From NCBI GenBank assembly GCA_944322145.1, contig CALUNW010000008.1, positions 59,763 through 123,762 of the forward strand: DNA of 64,000 nt, written 5' to 3'. The notes beneath the pieces are model-generated. The model saw nothing but the letters and a program-made list of their open reading frames with translations. It was not told the DNA's origin and made no database searches. This DNA is from an uncultured Atopobiaceae bacterium. Its GTDB lineage: Bacteria; Actinomycetota; Coriobacteriia; Coriobacteriales; Atopobiaceae. The translations under genes and the position numbers were made by a program. This document shows positions 1 to 8,603 of this stretch, in pieces (within the stretch, counting starts at the first letter, position 1; each line of letters begins with the position of its first letter).

Positions 1-192
1 GAAGCGGTAGGTCCTGCTGTACCTGCCGAGGTCGTTCATCGCGACTCCGTCGCGGAAGAGCGCGAGGTAGGACACGGCGTCCGCGGTCCTCGCCCTGCGC
101 CTCCCCCTCTTCGGCGCCCTCCTCCGCTCCCGCTTCTTCTCCTCAGCGGGCCTGTAGTGCTTGGGCTTCTCCCGCCTGAAGGGTGGGCGCAT
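1..192 (-). CDS. VirB4-like conjugation ATPase, N-terminal fragment
   Basis: Only the first 64 codons lie in the window; the gene runs off the left edge. It starts at an ATG inside the 3' end of the PrgI gene, so the two overlap by about 50 bp. The first 30 residues are very basic (Arg/Lys-rich). After them comes TADAVSYLALFRDGVAMNDL, which has the form of the N-terminal strand segment of VirB4/TraE ATPases in Gram-positive conjugation systems. PrgI followed by VirB4 is the usual gene order in such systems. VirB4 proteins power assembly of the type IV secretion channel at the inner face of the membrane. The Walker motifs are outside the window, so the call rests on this short segment and on synteny. 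Confidence 0.7.
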   Translation of the reverse strand, partial: MRPPFRREKPKHYRPAEEKKRERRRAPKRGRRRARTADAVSYLALFRDGVAMNDLGRYSRTYRF

Positions 193-586
193 AGTCCTCA
201 CCGACCTTTCTCATGAGCTTCCTGAACTTCCTCCGGGTCACCGACGGCCTCGCGGCCGCGGCGGCAGGGCCGGGGGCCTCCTGCGAGGGGGACCGGTAGA
301 CGAGGGTCCCGTCCGCGGTCAGATGCCGGAGCGCGAGCGGGACAAAGCGCTCGAGGCGCATCCCCCTGGGCCTCCAGAACCCGAGCAGCCAGAACGGCAT
401 CGACGAGGCCATGACGGGCAGGCTCGCGTCCGCCACGGGGATCCCCAGGCAGAGATGGCAGGCCGCCGCCGAGGCGAGGGACGCGGCGACGCCCGCGGCG
501 ATGCAGGCGACCATGCGCGCCGAGAGCTTCCCGACGACCTTCTCCTCGTACTCCCCGATGTCCTTGTGGACGTAGGTGTGCTGCAT
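143..586 (-). CDS. PrgI-family conjugation membrane protein
   Basis: A 147-residue protein with a short N-terminal segment containing YVHKDIGEYEEKVVGKLSAR. Two hydrophobic segments follow at about 25-45 and 52-70, then the motif FWRPRGMRLERFV. This layout, a conserved start, two membrane helices and a polar tail with an F-R-P-x-G-like turn, is that of the PrgI family, which precedes VirB4 in Gram-positive conjugative elements. The probable role is a small inner-membrane subunit of the transfer channel. The start is preceded by GAGGGGGCC. The next gene upstream is the Maff2-like protein, 10 bp away. The tail (110-147) is unusually Ala/Arg-rich and overlaps the VirB4 start. Confidence 0.78.
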   Translation of the reverse strand: MQHTYVHKDIGEYEEKVVGKLSARMVACIAAGVAASLASAAACHLCLGIPVADASLPVMASSMPFWLLGFWRPRGMRLERFVPLALRHLTADGTLVYRSPSQEAPGPAAAAARPSVTRRKFRKLMRKVGEDYAPTLQAGEAQALQAR

Positions 587-596
587 GCCGGCCCCC

Positions 597-818
597 TCAG
601 CTCGGCATCCAGCTCGTGTCGAGCTGGCCGAAGTAGACCGCGGCGGCGATGATGATCGCGCCGCCGGCGATGGTCGCGATGGCGCTCGCCAGCTGCGCGC
701 CCCCGCCGCCGGTCTCCGAGCGGATGGCGATGCCGAGGCTTACCGCGCCCCACACGACGACGAAGCCGCCGAGGAAGGTCACGCAGCCGCTGACGAGGCT
801 GATGATGTTTGCGAGCAT
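597..818 (-). CDS. Maff2-like small transfer membrane protein (pilin-type)
   Basis: A 73-residue, strongly hydrophobic protein with two membrane segments (about 3-30 and 42-65) joined by a glycine-rich turn (RSETGGGGAQ). Size, two-helix layout and place between virD4 and prgI fit the Maff2/TrbC-like proteins of Gram-positive conjugative elements, thought to be the VirB2-type component of the channel. AAGGGGG lies just upstream of the ATG. No sequence motif is decisive at this length, so the name rests on topology and gene order. Confidence 0.65.
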   Translation of the reverse strand: MLANIISLVSGCVTFLGGFVVVWGAVSLGIAIRSETGGGGAQLASAIATIAGGAIIIAAAVYFGQLDTSWMPS

Positions 819-841
819 TGGCTTACCCCCTTGCCCTTCGC

Positions 842-873
842 GGGGCCCGCCGCCCCGGTGGCGGCGGGTCCCC
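842..873 (-). terminator. Hairpin between virD4 and the Maff2-like gene
   Basis: A 13-bp GC-only stem (GGGGCCCGCCGCC, 5-nt loop, then its complement with one bulged T) sits in the 82-bp gap after virD4. No T-run follows on the minus strand, so this may be an attenuator or mRNA processing stem and not a full terminator. It would let the channel genes be expressed at a level different from virD4. Confidence 0.4.
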
Positions 874-900
874 TCCTGACAAGGGGTCGCCGGCGCGCGG

Positions 901-2706
901 TCATTTCGAGCCGCCGCCGTGCGCGACCTCGCCCCAGCGCGGGTGCCTGTCGGCCGCGTACTTGTCGTCTATGACGGGGTCGGACCCGCTGAACAGGACG
1001 ATGGCCTTCCCGCGGGGCAGCCGCCCCGCCTCGCTCGCCTGGATGAGGTCGCGCTCCAGCCTCCCGCGGTTCCTCGTGGTCGAGCCCGATGCGCCCCTCG
1101 TGACGTTCCAGGTCTCAGAGTCGACGGTCTCCTTGCCGACCATCTCGCTCACCATCCTGTTGGTCTGGGTCGACTTGCCGCCGAGGTAGAGGACGACGTC
1201 GCAGTTGTCGACGATGATCTGCGCCTCCTGCTCCCCGTAGCGCGCCTCGAGCTGGGCGACGGACTGGAGCATGATTGACATCGAGATGTTGCGCGAGCGG
1301 ACGGTGGTGATGACGTGGTCCATCTGGCTGAGGCGCCCCAGGTTGTAGAACTCGTCGCACATCAGGTGCAGCGGGCGGGGGAGCTCGCCGCCGTGCTCGC
1401 GGTCCGCCTTAGCCGTGCAGACGTGGATCGTCTGCCAGACCATCATCGACATGAGGAAGCTGAACGCGTCGGTCGTGTCGTCGGTCTCGGCGAACAGGAC
1501 GCGCTTGCGCCCGGCCTCCCCGAAGCGGTCGAGGCCGACCTCGTCGCGCATGGTGAGCTCGCGCATCTCGGGGACCATCATCGACTGGAGACGGGAGTTC
1601 GCGGAGATGATGACCGACTTCAGGGTCTTGCCGGCTGCGGCCTTGAGGAGGGTCCAGCTGAGTAGAGCGATGTCGTCCTCGGGCGCCTTGGGCTCGGCCA
1701 CGCTCACCCACTCGAACGAGCGCGCCGCCCGCCCCTTGAAGTCGCGGCGCCCCCTGCGTGCGGGTGCGGCGGGGGCCTCCCTCTCAACGAGCATGGTCCC
1801 GTCGGCGACCTCGCGCATGAGCAGCTCGTAGGGGCTCGCGAACGACTCGTCCTCCTCGCTCGCCTGCGCGAGGCTGAGCAGCGTGACGAGCCCGTTGAGG
1901 TTGCGGTCCTCCTCGGGGCAGTGGAACACGAGGTAGCTCACCTGCGAGAGGAGCAGGAGCACCGTCGTGTTGGTCCAGAACGCCTCCTCCGCCTTCGCGT
2001 CCTCGCCGTTGGTCACGGAGATGAACGCCTGCACCCACTCGATGACGTCCACGGGGGTCCTGAGGTAGGCGAGCGTGTTGTAGCGGGCGGACCGCGATGG
2101 GTCCTTGGTCGAGAACACCACGACCTCGTAGCCGTGGGCGGCGAACATGCCCCCGAGGTCCCTGGAGAGCGTCCCCTTGGTGTCGGTGATGAGGAAGTCC
2201 TGGTTTGCCTGCAGCGCGTTGGGCATCACGTACGAGAACGTCTTGCCGCTGCCGGTGCCCCCTATGACGAGGACGTTCTTGGCGCGCCTCCACTCCCTCT
2301 TGAGGCGCGACTGGTCGACGGCGAGCCCGACGCGGCGCGTGAGGATGATGTTGTTGTCCGGGTCCCTCGTGTCCGAGAACCTCCTCGCCGCCTCGGCCGG
2401 CGGGAGCCACCGGGCGCTGCCGTGCTCCTCGCCCTGGCGGAAGTTGCCGGCGGAGAGCGCCGCCCGGCTCCAGGCGAGCCACACGGCGACCGCGCACACC
2501 GCCCCGGCGAGAAGGGGCCCCCGGCCCGGCGTGACGGGGCCGTGCGCGGCGACGTAGGCGGGCAGCGCCGCGAGGGCGGGGGCGAGGTTTCCCGCCCAGG
2601 CGCCCCCGAGCGAGGCGAGGCAGGCGGCGTAGGAGTCGCCCGCCGCGAAGGCGAGGGCGGAGGCGGCGGCCACCGCGGCGAGCGCCGCCGGTGAGGTGGC
2701 CCTCAT
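901..2706 (-). CDS. VirD4/TraG-type coupling protein
   Basis: About 601 residues. Two or three N-terminal membrane segments (roughly 5-25, 40-55 and 64-82) precede a cytosolic ATPase. Walker A is GGTGSGKT at about 150-157 and the Walker B region is LHLMCDEF at about 447-454. The segment QDFLITDTKGTLSRDLG after Walker A is typical of TraG/VirD4 proteins, which bring the relaxase-DNA complex to the type IV channel. The insert at about 300-345 is Arg/Ala-rich and looks lineage-specific. The start codon overlaps the PcfB-like stop as TGATG; a GTG three bases earlier is an alternative. Coupling to the PcfB-like gene is as in enterococcal and clostridial elements. Confidence 0.93.
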   Translation of the reverse strand: MRATSPAALAAVAAASALAFAAGDSYAACLASLGGAWAGNLAPALAALPAYVAAHGPVTPGRGPLLAGAVCAVAVWLAWSRAALSAGNFRQGEEHGSARWLPPAEAARRFSDTRDPDNNIILTRRVGLAVDQSRLKREWRRAKNVLVIGGTGSGKTFSYVMPNALQANQDFLITDTKGTLSRDLGGMFAAHGYEVVVFSTKDPSRSARYNTLAYLRTPVDVIEWVQAFISVTNGEDAKAEEAFWTNTTVLLLLSQVSYLVFHCPEEDRNLNGLVTLLSLAQASEEDESFASPYELLMREVADGTMLVEREAPAAPARRGRRDFKGRAARSFEWVSVAEPKAPEDDIALLSWTLLKAAAGKTLKSVIISANSRLQSMMVPEMRELTMRDEVGLDRFGEAGRKRVLFAETDDTTDAFSFLMSMMVWQTIHVCTAKADREHGGELPRPLHLMCDEFYNLGRLSQMDHVITTVRSRNISMSIMLQSVAQLEARYGEQEAQIIVDNCDVVLYLGGKSTQTNRMVSEMVGKETVDSETWNVTRGASGSTTRNRGRLERDLIQASEAGRLPRGKAIVLFSGSDPVIDDKYAADRHPRWGEVAHGGGSK

Positions 2707-3296
2707 CACGACCGCCCCCTCTCGAGGCTCTCGGCGCGCTCCGGCTCCCGCCCGGCGCGGCCCGCCCTCTCGGGGGCCTCGGCGTAGCGCCTGACCGTCC
2801 GCACGCGGTCCCGCAGGCTCCGGTCCGTCCGGGGGTCGCCTCCGCTCCTCTCCGCCTCCTCCGCCTCGCGGGCGCGCCCGACAGCCCTGACCGCCTGCTC
2901 ATGGGCCGCCTCCACCTTCTCGGCGAGGCTGCCGAGGGAGTCCGCGAGCCCCCTCGCGTCGCCCGTGCGGAACAGAAGGCGCCGCTCCCCGGCGCGCCCG
3001 TCCTCGAACCACTCGTGCGCGATGCCGCGCGCGTCGAGCTCGGCGTCGATGGCGCTGCGCACGTCATCCCACCCCTCGACGCTCGCGAGGTCGCGGACGT
3101 CGAGCTTCGCCCACCCGTTCCGCTCCTCGCCCTGCGGGGCGCCGCCGCCCGGCGCGACCCTCTCCTGGGCGTCGCGCAGCGCGCGGGCGAGCCCCGCCGA
3201 GCTCTCCCGAGCGTGCAGGCGCCCCCGCTCGATCATGATACGTATGCTCCATTCCAGCAGCTTGTCGCCAGCGTCGTCGCCGAAGTCGTCGGCCAT
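2706..3296 (-). CDS. PcfB/DUF3801-like conjugation protein
   Basis: A 196-residue soluble protein. Residues 10-30 (KLLEWSIRIMIERGRLHARE) and the block around 70-115, which ends in a strand and helix with RLLFRTGDARGLADSL, resemble PcfB/DUF3801 proteins found directly upstream of VirD4 in Gram-positive transfer operons. The C-terminal 70 residues are highly charged and probably disordered or coiled. The likely role is accessory to relaxosome docking or coupling-protein function. GGGAGAG precedes the ATG. Its stop overlaps the virD4 start, so the two are translationally coupled. The family assignment is from pattern only; the C-terminal extension is unlike short PcfB proteins. Confidence 0.6.
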   Translation of the reverse strand: MADDFGDDAGDKLLEWSIRIMIERGRLHARESSAGLARALRDAQERVAPGGGAPQGEERNGWAKLDVRDLASVEGWDDVRSAIDAELDARGIAHEWFEDGRAGERRLLFRTGDARGLADSLGSLAEKVEAAHEQAVRAVGRAREAEEAERSGGDPRTDRSLRDRVRTVRRYAEAPERAGRAGREPERAESLERGRS

Positions 3297-3341
3297 TCCC
3301 GGTCTCTCCCTTCCGTCTCCTGTCGGCCGTCCCCGTGGGGG

Positions 3342-4355
3342 CTACCTTTCGCCGGCGCCCCGGACCTCGAGCCAGTGCTCCCGGGCGTCGACGTCCCGCT
3401 TGAGGAACATGTACGCGAACCAGCGGTCCCATAGCTCGCCCCGTCGGTCCTCCGAGCGGAGGTGGTCCTGGTAGAGCTCGGACGCCCTCGCGTCGAGCCC
3501 GTCGAGCGCGTATCGGGCGTACACGTCCTCGGGGCGGGCGTCGCGCGTGAGCTCCTTCACCCGCTTTGCGCGCTCCCGCGCCGCGGCGGCCCTCGCCCTG
3601 GCGGCGAGGGCCCGGTAGCCCTCCGGGTTGTTCGGGTCGAGGAAGCTCGCGAGCTCGGGGTAGAAGCGCACCTTCCCCGCCCTGGCGGGGTGCAGGCCCT
3701 CCCAGTCCCTGAGCGACCGCGCGATGTCCGGGGCCCTCACGCCCTCCTCGTAGAGGGGCCTGTAGAGGGCGAGCGCCTCGGCGCGGTCGCGCGTGTACGG
3801 GTAGCAGCGGAGGACCTCGTGGAAGGCCCCCTCGATCCCCTCGCCGCGCGCTGCCGGTGTGCCCCCGCCTTTGGTATGCGTGTCTAACCCTGTTCTATTG
3901 GGTGAGGCGCGCTCAGGGCACCCCTGAGATCTCTTCAGGGGTGGGGGTGAGGCGGCTTCAGGGGAGACTCCTGCGCGGGGTGAGGCGGCTTCAGGGGTCG
4001 CCGCGCCCCCGCAGCGGGCTATCGCCTCCGCGACCGGGCCCGGCACGGCGACGTACATGTTCGTCGTCCTCCCGCGCCACCTGTGCTCGCCGACGCAGTC
4101 GATGAGGCCCCTCCTCTCGAGCGCGTGCACGACGTCGATCGCGTGCCGCTCCGAGCAGCCGGCGCGGTGGGCCGTCATCGCGTTGCTGCCGTAGTAGCAG
4201 CCGCCCTTCCCCTGGCTGTAGGAGTACACGAGCGCGTAGACCGCCAGCTCGACCCCCTTCAGGGCGAGGCCGTCCCGGCTGCTCATGAACTCGAAGATGC
4301 AGTAGAAGCTCTCGGGCGGCACCCTCGGCGCCGCCCCGCTCTCCTTCTCTGGCAT
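3342..4355 (-). CDS. Winged-helix (HTH) protein, possible replication or transfer regulator
   Basis: 337 residues if started at the ATG behind GGAGGCCCC. A longer reading frame upstream has no ribosome site and is antisense to the divergent gene at 4542. The N-terminal 95 residues form a probable winged helix (FYCIFEFMSSRDGLALKGVE, then SNAMTAHRAGCSERHAIDVV and a strand with RTTNMYVAV), like HTH_36/RepA-type domains used by replication initiators and element regulators. A Pro/Ala linker (about 105-150) contains a short in-frame repeat, TPEAASP/SPEAASP. The C-terminal half is helical, Arg-rich and ends with a Trp/Tyr-rich segment. It is first in the minus-strand transfer operon and divergent from the recombinase operon, so it could control both. 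No function is proven by the sequence. Confidence 0.6.
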   Translation of the reverse strand: MPEKESGAAPRVPPESFYCIFEFMSSRDGLALKGVELAVYALVYSYSQGKGGCYYGSNAMTAHRAGCSERHAIDVVHALERRGLIDCVGEHRWRGRTTNMYVAVPGPVAEAIARCGGAATPEAASPRAGVSPEAASPPPLKRSQGCPERASPNRTGLDTHTKGGGTPAARGEGIEGAFHEVLRCYPYTRDRAEALALYRPLYEEGVRAPDIARSLRDWEGLHPARAGKVRFYPELASFLDPNNPEGYRALAARARAAAARERAKRVKELTRDARPEDVYARYALDGLDARASELYQDHLRSEDRRGELWDRWFAYMFLKRDVDAREHWLEVRGAGER

Positions 4356-4541
4356 GGGGCCTCCTTCTCCCGTTCCGTCGCGCTCCCGCGCATCCCAGGG
4401 GTCGTTGCGCGCCGCCCCTTTTCGAGGCCGCCGCCGGGTGGCGAGCGCCCGCAGCTTTCGAAAACGCGGCCGCCGCCGCGACCCCCGGGGCGAGGGCCGG
4501 GGCCGAGGAGGGCCCCGGAACGGGAGAGGAGGTGCGTGGGC

Positions 4542-4748
4542 ATGGGCGAGACGAGCGGGACGAGGGACCTGGCGGACGTCGTCATCCCCGCCGGCCTGTC
4601 CGCGGAGGAGCGCGCCGCCAGCTTCGTCGAGCAGGTGGGGAGCCCCTACGAGTTCGAGAGCCACGGCGTGAGGGTCCGCATCAGCTTCGCGGGGCAGATC
4701 CCCATAGAGGACGCGGTCGCCCGAGTCCTGGGACTGGGGACCGAGTGA
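4542..4748 (+). CDS. Small element protein (DUF6870-like), copy 1
   Basis: A 68-residue acidic protein containing RDLADVVIPAGLSAEERAAS, then SPYEFESHGVRVRISFAGQ and VARVLGLG. It matches, nearly block for block, the protein at 10432 (RDLADV, L-P/S-x-E-R, SFAEQIGDPY, RLSFAGQ-P-EEAVARLLGIG), so the two are paralogs. The pattern resembles the DUF6870 group of small proteins in Gram-positive conjugative elements; function unknown. A good ribosome site (GAGAGGAGG) precedes the ATG. It is the first gene of the plus-strand operon and lies 123 bp before the first recombinase. Confidence 0.72.
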   Translation: MGETSGTRDLADVVIPAGLSAEERAASFVEQVGSPYEFESHGVRVRISFAGQIPIEDAVARVLGLGTE

Positions 4749-4871
4749 GGCGCCGGGCCGCCGCGCGCCCGGGCTGTGCTAGAATCTCGTCGAGGAAAAA
4801 CTGGACGACGGTTTTGGTCGGCTCTCCGGGCGCGCCTGGTCGCGCGCCGTCAGAGGAGGGCCGATTTTTTC

Positions 4872-6503
4872 ATGCCAAGAACCAAGGGAAGGGCTGTCCG
4901 CCTGGGCAGCTACGCGCGCCTGTCGCGCGGTGACGACTCGGACGGCGTGTCCGGGAGCATCGTCAACCAGCAGCAGATAATCCGGCAGTACTGCGAGAGG
5001 AGCCCCGAGGACCTGAGGATAGTCCGCGAGTACGCCGACGACGGGGTCTCGGGCACCACCTACGACCGCGAGGGGTGGAGGGCGCTCATGTCGGACCTCG
5101 AGTCCGGCGTCATCGAGGGCTTCGTCGTCAAGGACTCGAGCCGGTTCGGGCGCAACTCCATCGAGAGCGGGCTGCTCCTGGAGAAGGAGTTCCCGAGGAT
5201 GAACGGCGGCAGGGGCGTGCGCGTCATCATGATCTCGGAGGGCTACGACTCCGCCTCGAGCGACCCCTACACCTCTAGCATCATGCTCGCCTTCCGCGGA
5301 ATGCTCAACGAGAACGTCAGCCGCGACACCTCCGTCAAGACCCGCGCGGGCCTCCACGCGAAGATGCAGCGCGGCGAGAGGGCGTGCGCCTTCGCGCCCT
5401 ACGGCTACGCCGACGACCCCGAGAGGCGCGGGCGCCTGGTCATAGACGGGCCGGCGGCCTCCAACGTCAGGAGGATATTCGCCATGAAGCTCGACGGGAT
5501 GTCGCCCCAGGCGATCGCCGACGAGCTCAACCGCCTGGGCGAGCCGTGCCCGGGCGCGTACAAGCGGGAGCGCGGGGTGCGCCTCGCGATGCCCTTCGCC
5601 GGCGCCGACGGCCCGCGGTGGCGCCCGGTCACCGTGGCGCGGATACTCTCCAACGAGGTGTACGCCGGAACGATGGTCCAGGGGAGGACCTACACCCCCA
5701 GCTTCCGCAGCAGGAAGACGCTCCCGCGCGCCCCCGAGGAGTGGTTCCGCAAGGAGGGGGCGCACGAGGCGATCGTGAGCCGCCACGAGTTCGAGCTGGT
5801 CCAGGACCTCATGGCGAGGGACACCCGGACCGCCCCCGGGTCGCGGGTCGTCGCCCTGTTCAGCGGCATCGCGTACTGCGCCGACTGCGGGCAGCAGATG
5901 CTCATCCGGACGGGCCGCAACGGCAACCGCTACCTCACCTGCTCGACCAACAAGCGCGACGCGCGCCGCTGCAGCTCTCACCTGTTCAACGAGGCGCGCC
6001 TCCGCGCGATCGTCGCGGAGTCCGCCCAGGCACTGGTCGACGTGAGCGTCGACACCTCCCGCTTCGTGGCGTCCCACAGGGACGAGCTCGTGCGCGAGCG
6101 CACCGCCGACGTCGACCGCCGCATAGACGACGCGCGAAAGAGGCAGGAGCGGGCGCTCCACTTCCGCCACGGCCTCGTCGACGACCTCGAGGCCGGGGTC
6201 ATCACCAAGGAGGAGTACGGCCTGTTCGCCTCCGCCTACGCCTCGAGGATCGAGGAGGAGCGCTCCGCGGTGCTCGAGCTCGAGGCGGAGCGGGAGCGGG
6301 TCGCGGACCTCGTGACGGAGGCCGAGGCAGCCCTGGAGCGGTTCGCGGCGAGCGGGAGCATCGGCGAGCTCACCAGGCGCAAGGTCGTCGAGCTCGTCGA
6401 GCGCGTCGACATCCACGAGGACAAGTCGGTCGAGGTCCGCTTCCGCGTCCAGGACGTGATGGAGCGCGCGGGCGTCGCGTTCGCGGAAGGGGGATCCCGA
6501 TGA
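4872..6503 (+). CDS. Large serine recombinase 1
   Basis: 543 residues. The N-terminal resolvase domain holds the catalytic serine in YARLS (Ser18), a Q-x-x-I-x-x-Y-C segment, YADDGVSGTTYDREG and the VVKDSSRFGRN segment with the catalytic arginines. A recombinase domain follows (about 165-290), then a zinc ribbon starting YCADCGQQM (about 335-375) and a long charged coiled coil (about 405-510). This is the architecture of TndX/TnpX-type site-specific recombinases that integrate and excise elements through a short crossover. AGGAGGG precedes the chosen ATG; an in-frame start 96 bp upstream has no such support. Its stop overlaps the next start (ATGA). Confidence 0.93.
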   Translation: MPRTKGRAVRLGSYARLSRGDDSDGVSGSIVNQQQIIRQYCERSPEDLRIVREYADDGVSGTTYDREGWRALMSDLESGVIEGFVVKDSSRFGRNSIESGLLLEKEFPRMNGGRGVRVIMISEGYDSASSDPYTSSIMLAFRGMLNENVSRDTSVKTRAGLHAKMQRGERACAFAPYGYADDPERRGRLVIDGPAASNVRRIFAMKLDGMSPQAIADELNRLGEPCPGAYKRERGVRLAMPFAGADGPRWRPVTVARILSNEVYAGTMVQGRTYTPSFRSRKTLPRAPEEWFRKEGAHEAIVSRHEFELVQDLMARDTRTAPGSRVVALFSGIAYCADCGQQMLIRTGRNGNRYLTCSTNKRDARRCSSHLFNEARLRAIVAESAQALVDVSVDTSRFVASHRDELVRERTADVDRRIDDARKRQERALHFRHGLVDDLEAGVITKEEYGLFASAYASRIEEERSAVLELEAERERVADLVTEAEAALERFAASGSIGELTRRKVVELVERVDIHEDKSVEVRFRVQDVMERAGVAFAEGGSR

Positions 6504-6961
6504 GGGCGGAGGGCAGGGCGCTCAGGGCGGCCATCTACGCGAGCGCGTCGAACTGGGCGCCGCTGACGCGCCCCGACGTCCCGCTCGCGGAGCAGTCCAG
6601 GAGGTGCCGGGAGGCGATAGATGCCGACCCGACGCTCAGGCGCGCAGCGACCTACCGCAACCGCTACGCGAACGGCGAGGCGGGCGACTACCGGCGCCTC
6701 GTCGAGGACGCCGTCAACCGGAGGTTCGACTGCCTCGTCGTGTGCGGGGGCAACCGGCTTGGCCCCTCGGAGCGGGCCGCCTTCTTCCTGGTCGGGCGCT
6801 TCCTCGCGCCGGCGGGCTTCCGCGTCGTCGACGTGGCGGAGGGCTGGGACACGGAGGCCTCGGGCGGGAGGGCGTACGCGTTCCACCTGCGCGGGATGTC
6901 GAGGGCCGAGAGACGGGCGGAGAGGAGGTCCGAGGATGGCGCGCAAGAGCAGGAGGACTGA
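6500..6961 (+). CDS. Stand-alone degenerate resolvase-domain protein
   Basis: 153 residues, equivalent to only the N-terminal catalytic domain of a serine recombinase. Aligned by eye: AAIYASASNW at the place of YxRxS, AEQSRRCREAI at the Q-x-x-x-C helix, YANGEAGDYRRLVEDAVNRR at the D-G-x-S-G region, CLVVCGGNRLGPSERAAFFL at the catalytic-arginine helix, and VVDVAEGWDTEASGG at the end. The arginine before the nucleophile serine is replaced by alanine and the second RxxR patch is altered, so it is probably not an active recombinase. The start overlaps recombinase 1 (ATGA), and the end overlaps recombinase 2 by 26 bp. It may be a structural partner or directionality subunit. Confidence 0.7.
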   Translation: MRAEGRALRAAIYASASNWAPLTRPDVPLAEQSRRCREAIDADPTLRRAATYRNRYANGEAGDYRRLVEDAVNRRFDCLVVCGGNRLGPSERAAFFLVGRFLAPAGFRVVDVAEGWDTEASGGRAYAFHLRGMSRAERRAERRSEDGAQEQED

Positions 6962-8603
6962 CGCCCCGGCGACCGCGCCCGCGGCGAGGGCGAAGGTGTG
7001 CCGGATGGGCGTCTACGCACGCACCAGCAAGAGCTACGGCGACGACGGAAGCAGCATCGGGAACCAGAAGCGCATCGTCGCCGACCACATCGGGAGGCTG
7101 CCGGACGCCGTGGTGGCCGGGTACTACGTCGACGACGGGGCGACGGGCACCAACCAGGACCGGGAGGCATTTCAGCGCATGGTCGGCGACCTCCGGGCCG
7201 GCAGGATCGACGGCGTGGCGGCCAAGGACGCCAGCCGCCTCGGGCGCGACTACGTCGAGTGCCAGACCTTCATCAGGGAGACCCTGCCCGCGCTCGGCGC
7301 CCGGCTCATCCTCGTGGCGGACGGGGTGGACAGCAAGGACGGCGCGTCCCCCGACGGGTTCGGGATGGACGTAAAGAGCCTCCTGAACTCCCTGTACAGC
7401 CGCGACCTCAGCAGGAAGATCCACGCCACCTTCGAGGCGGCGCGCCGGAGGGGCCCCATCGTCCTCGGGAACGTCCCGTACGGGTACCTGCGCGACCCCG
7501 CCGACGCGCACCACCTGGTCCCCGACCCCGAGACCGCGCCCCACGTGCGCGAGATGTTCCGCATGAAGCTCGCCGGCGCGCCCAACGCCGAGATCGCGCG
7601 GCGACTCGAGGAGGCTGGCGCGCCGACCGCGGGGAGGGCGAAGTACGACCGCGCGGGCAAGCAGGCGACGAGCAAGGACTCCAGGCGCTGGCACGCCCGC
7701 AACGTCAACCGGATGCTCGCCAACCCCGTCTACGCGGGGCGGGTGGCCATGGGCAAGTGGACCCAGAAGCTCTACCTCGGCATACCGCACGAGAGGAACT
7801 CCCCCGAGGAGTGGCTCGTCGTGGAGGGGGCGCACGAGCCCCTGGTCGACCCCGGCGACTTCGACAGGCTGCAGCGCGAGCACGAGGAGAGGGTCGCGAG
7901 GCGCAGGGATGCCCTCGCCGCCACAGAAAGGATCAGGGAGCTGCACCCCGACCGGCTCGCCGGGAAGGTGCGCTGCGGCGTCTGCGGGTCCGCCATGCAC
8001 ATCTGCCGCTGGGTCGAGGACGGCGTGTTCTGGGGCGCCGAGTACATGTGCGGCAGGAACGACGCCGGCGAGGGCGGCGGCAGGCACCGCGTCGCCGTGC
8101 CGCTGGTGGAGACCGTGTGCATGGACGTCATCCGCAGCCAGGTCGAGCAGCGCGTCGCGCTGGACGAGCTCGTCGCCTCGAGGGCCGCCGACGGCACGCT
8201 CGCGCGGCGGCTCGCCGAGGCGGCCGCGTCCCTGGCGGAGGCGGAAGCCGAGATCGGCGAGATCGAGGAGAAGGCCGTCCAGCTCAAGGCCGAGCACTCG
8301 CGCGGCGAGGTCTCCTCGGCCGACTACCGGCGCATCGAGCGCCTCCTCTGGTCGAGGCTCGAGGCCGCGAGGTCTCGGCGGTCAGAGGCGGAGGCGCGCC
8401 GCGGACTGCTCGCGTCCCTCTCCGAGGGAGGGGCCGGGGCCGTCCTCGGCGAGGCGGGGCGCCTCCTCGGCAGCTTCAGCAAGGAGCTCGCAGACGCCGC
8501 CATCGAGTCGGTCACGCTCGAGGGCGACGGCTCCCTCTCGGTGCGCCTGCGGTTCACCGACGCCTACCGAAAGGCCGAGACGATACGGGAAGCCCTGTCA
8601 TGA
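6936..8603 (+). CDS. Large serine recombinase 2
   Basis: 555 residues with a basic 22-residue leader, then the resolvase domain: VYARTSKS with candidate nucleophile Ser31, YYVDDGATGTNQDREAF, AAKDASRLGRDYVE, and DGVDSKDGASPDG. The recombinase domain runs to about 300. The zinc ribbon is unusual: the first pair is CGVCGS (about 348-353) and the second cysteine side is YMCGRNDAGEGGG. A coiled-coil region rich in Glu/Ala follows at about 420-480. AGGAGG lies just upstream of the ATG, inside the preceding gene. The stop overlaps the next start (ATGA). Probably one of three partner recombinases acting together on the element ends. Confidence 0.92.
   Translation: MARKSRRTDAPATAPAARAKVCRMGVYARTSKSYGDDGSSIGNQKRIVADHIGRLPDAVVAGYYVDDGATGTNQDREAFQRMVGDLRAGRIDGVAAKDASRLGRDYVECQTFIRETLPALGARLILVADGVDSKDGASPDGFGMDVKSLLNSLYSRDLSRKIHATFEAARRRGPIVLGNVPYGYLRDPADAHHLVPDPETAPHVREMFRMKLAGAPNAEIARRLEEAGAPTAGRAKYDRAGKQATSKDSRRWHARNVNRMLANPVYAGRVAMGKWTQKLYLGIPHERNSPEEWLVVEGAHEPLVDPGDFDRLQREHEERVARRRDALAATERIRELHPDRLAGKVRCGVCGSAMHICRWVEDGVFWGAEYMCGRNDAGEGGGRHRVAVPLVETVCMDVIRSQVEQRVALDELVASRAADGTLARRLAEAAASLAEAEAEIGEIEEKAVQLKAEHSRGEVSSADYRRIERLLWSRLEAARSRRSEAEARRGLLASLSEGGAGAVLGEAGRLLGSFSKELADAAIESVTLEGDGSLSVRLRFTDAYRKAETIREALS

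Noticed and set aside
4356..4664. Long N-terminal extension of the winged-helix gene.
   Set aside because: It is antisense to the small gene at 4542, of low-complexity Arg/Pro composition, and the ATG at 4355 has a good ribosome site.
4776..4871. Upstream in-frame start for recombinase 1 adding 32 residues.
   Set aside because: No ribosome site at that start; AGGAGGG lies before the ATG at 4872 and the resolvase domain begins shortly after it.
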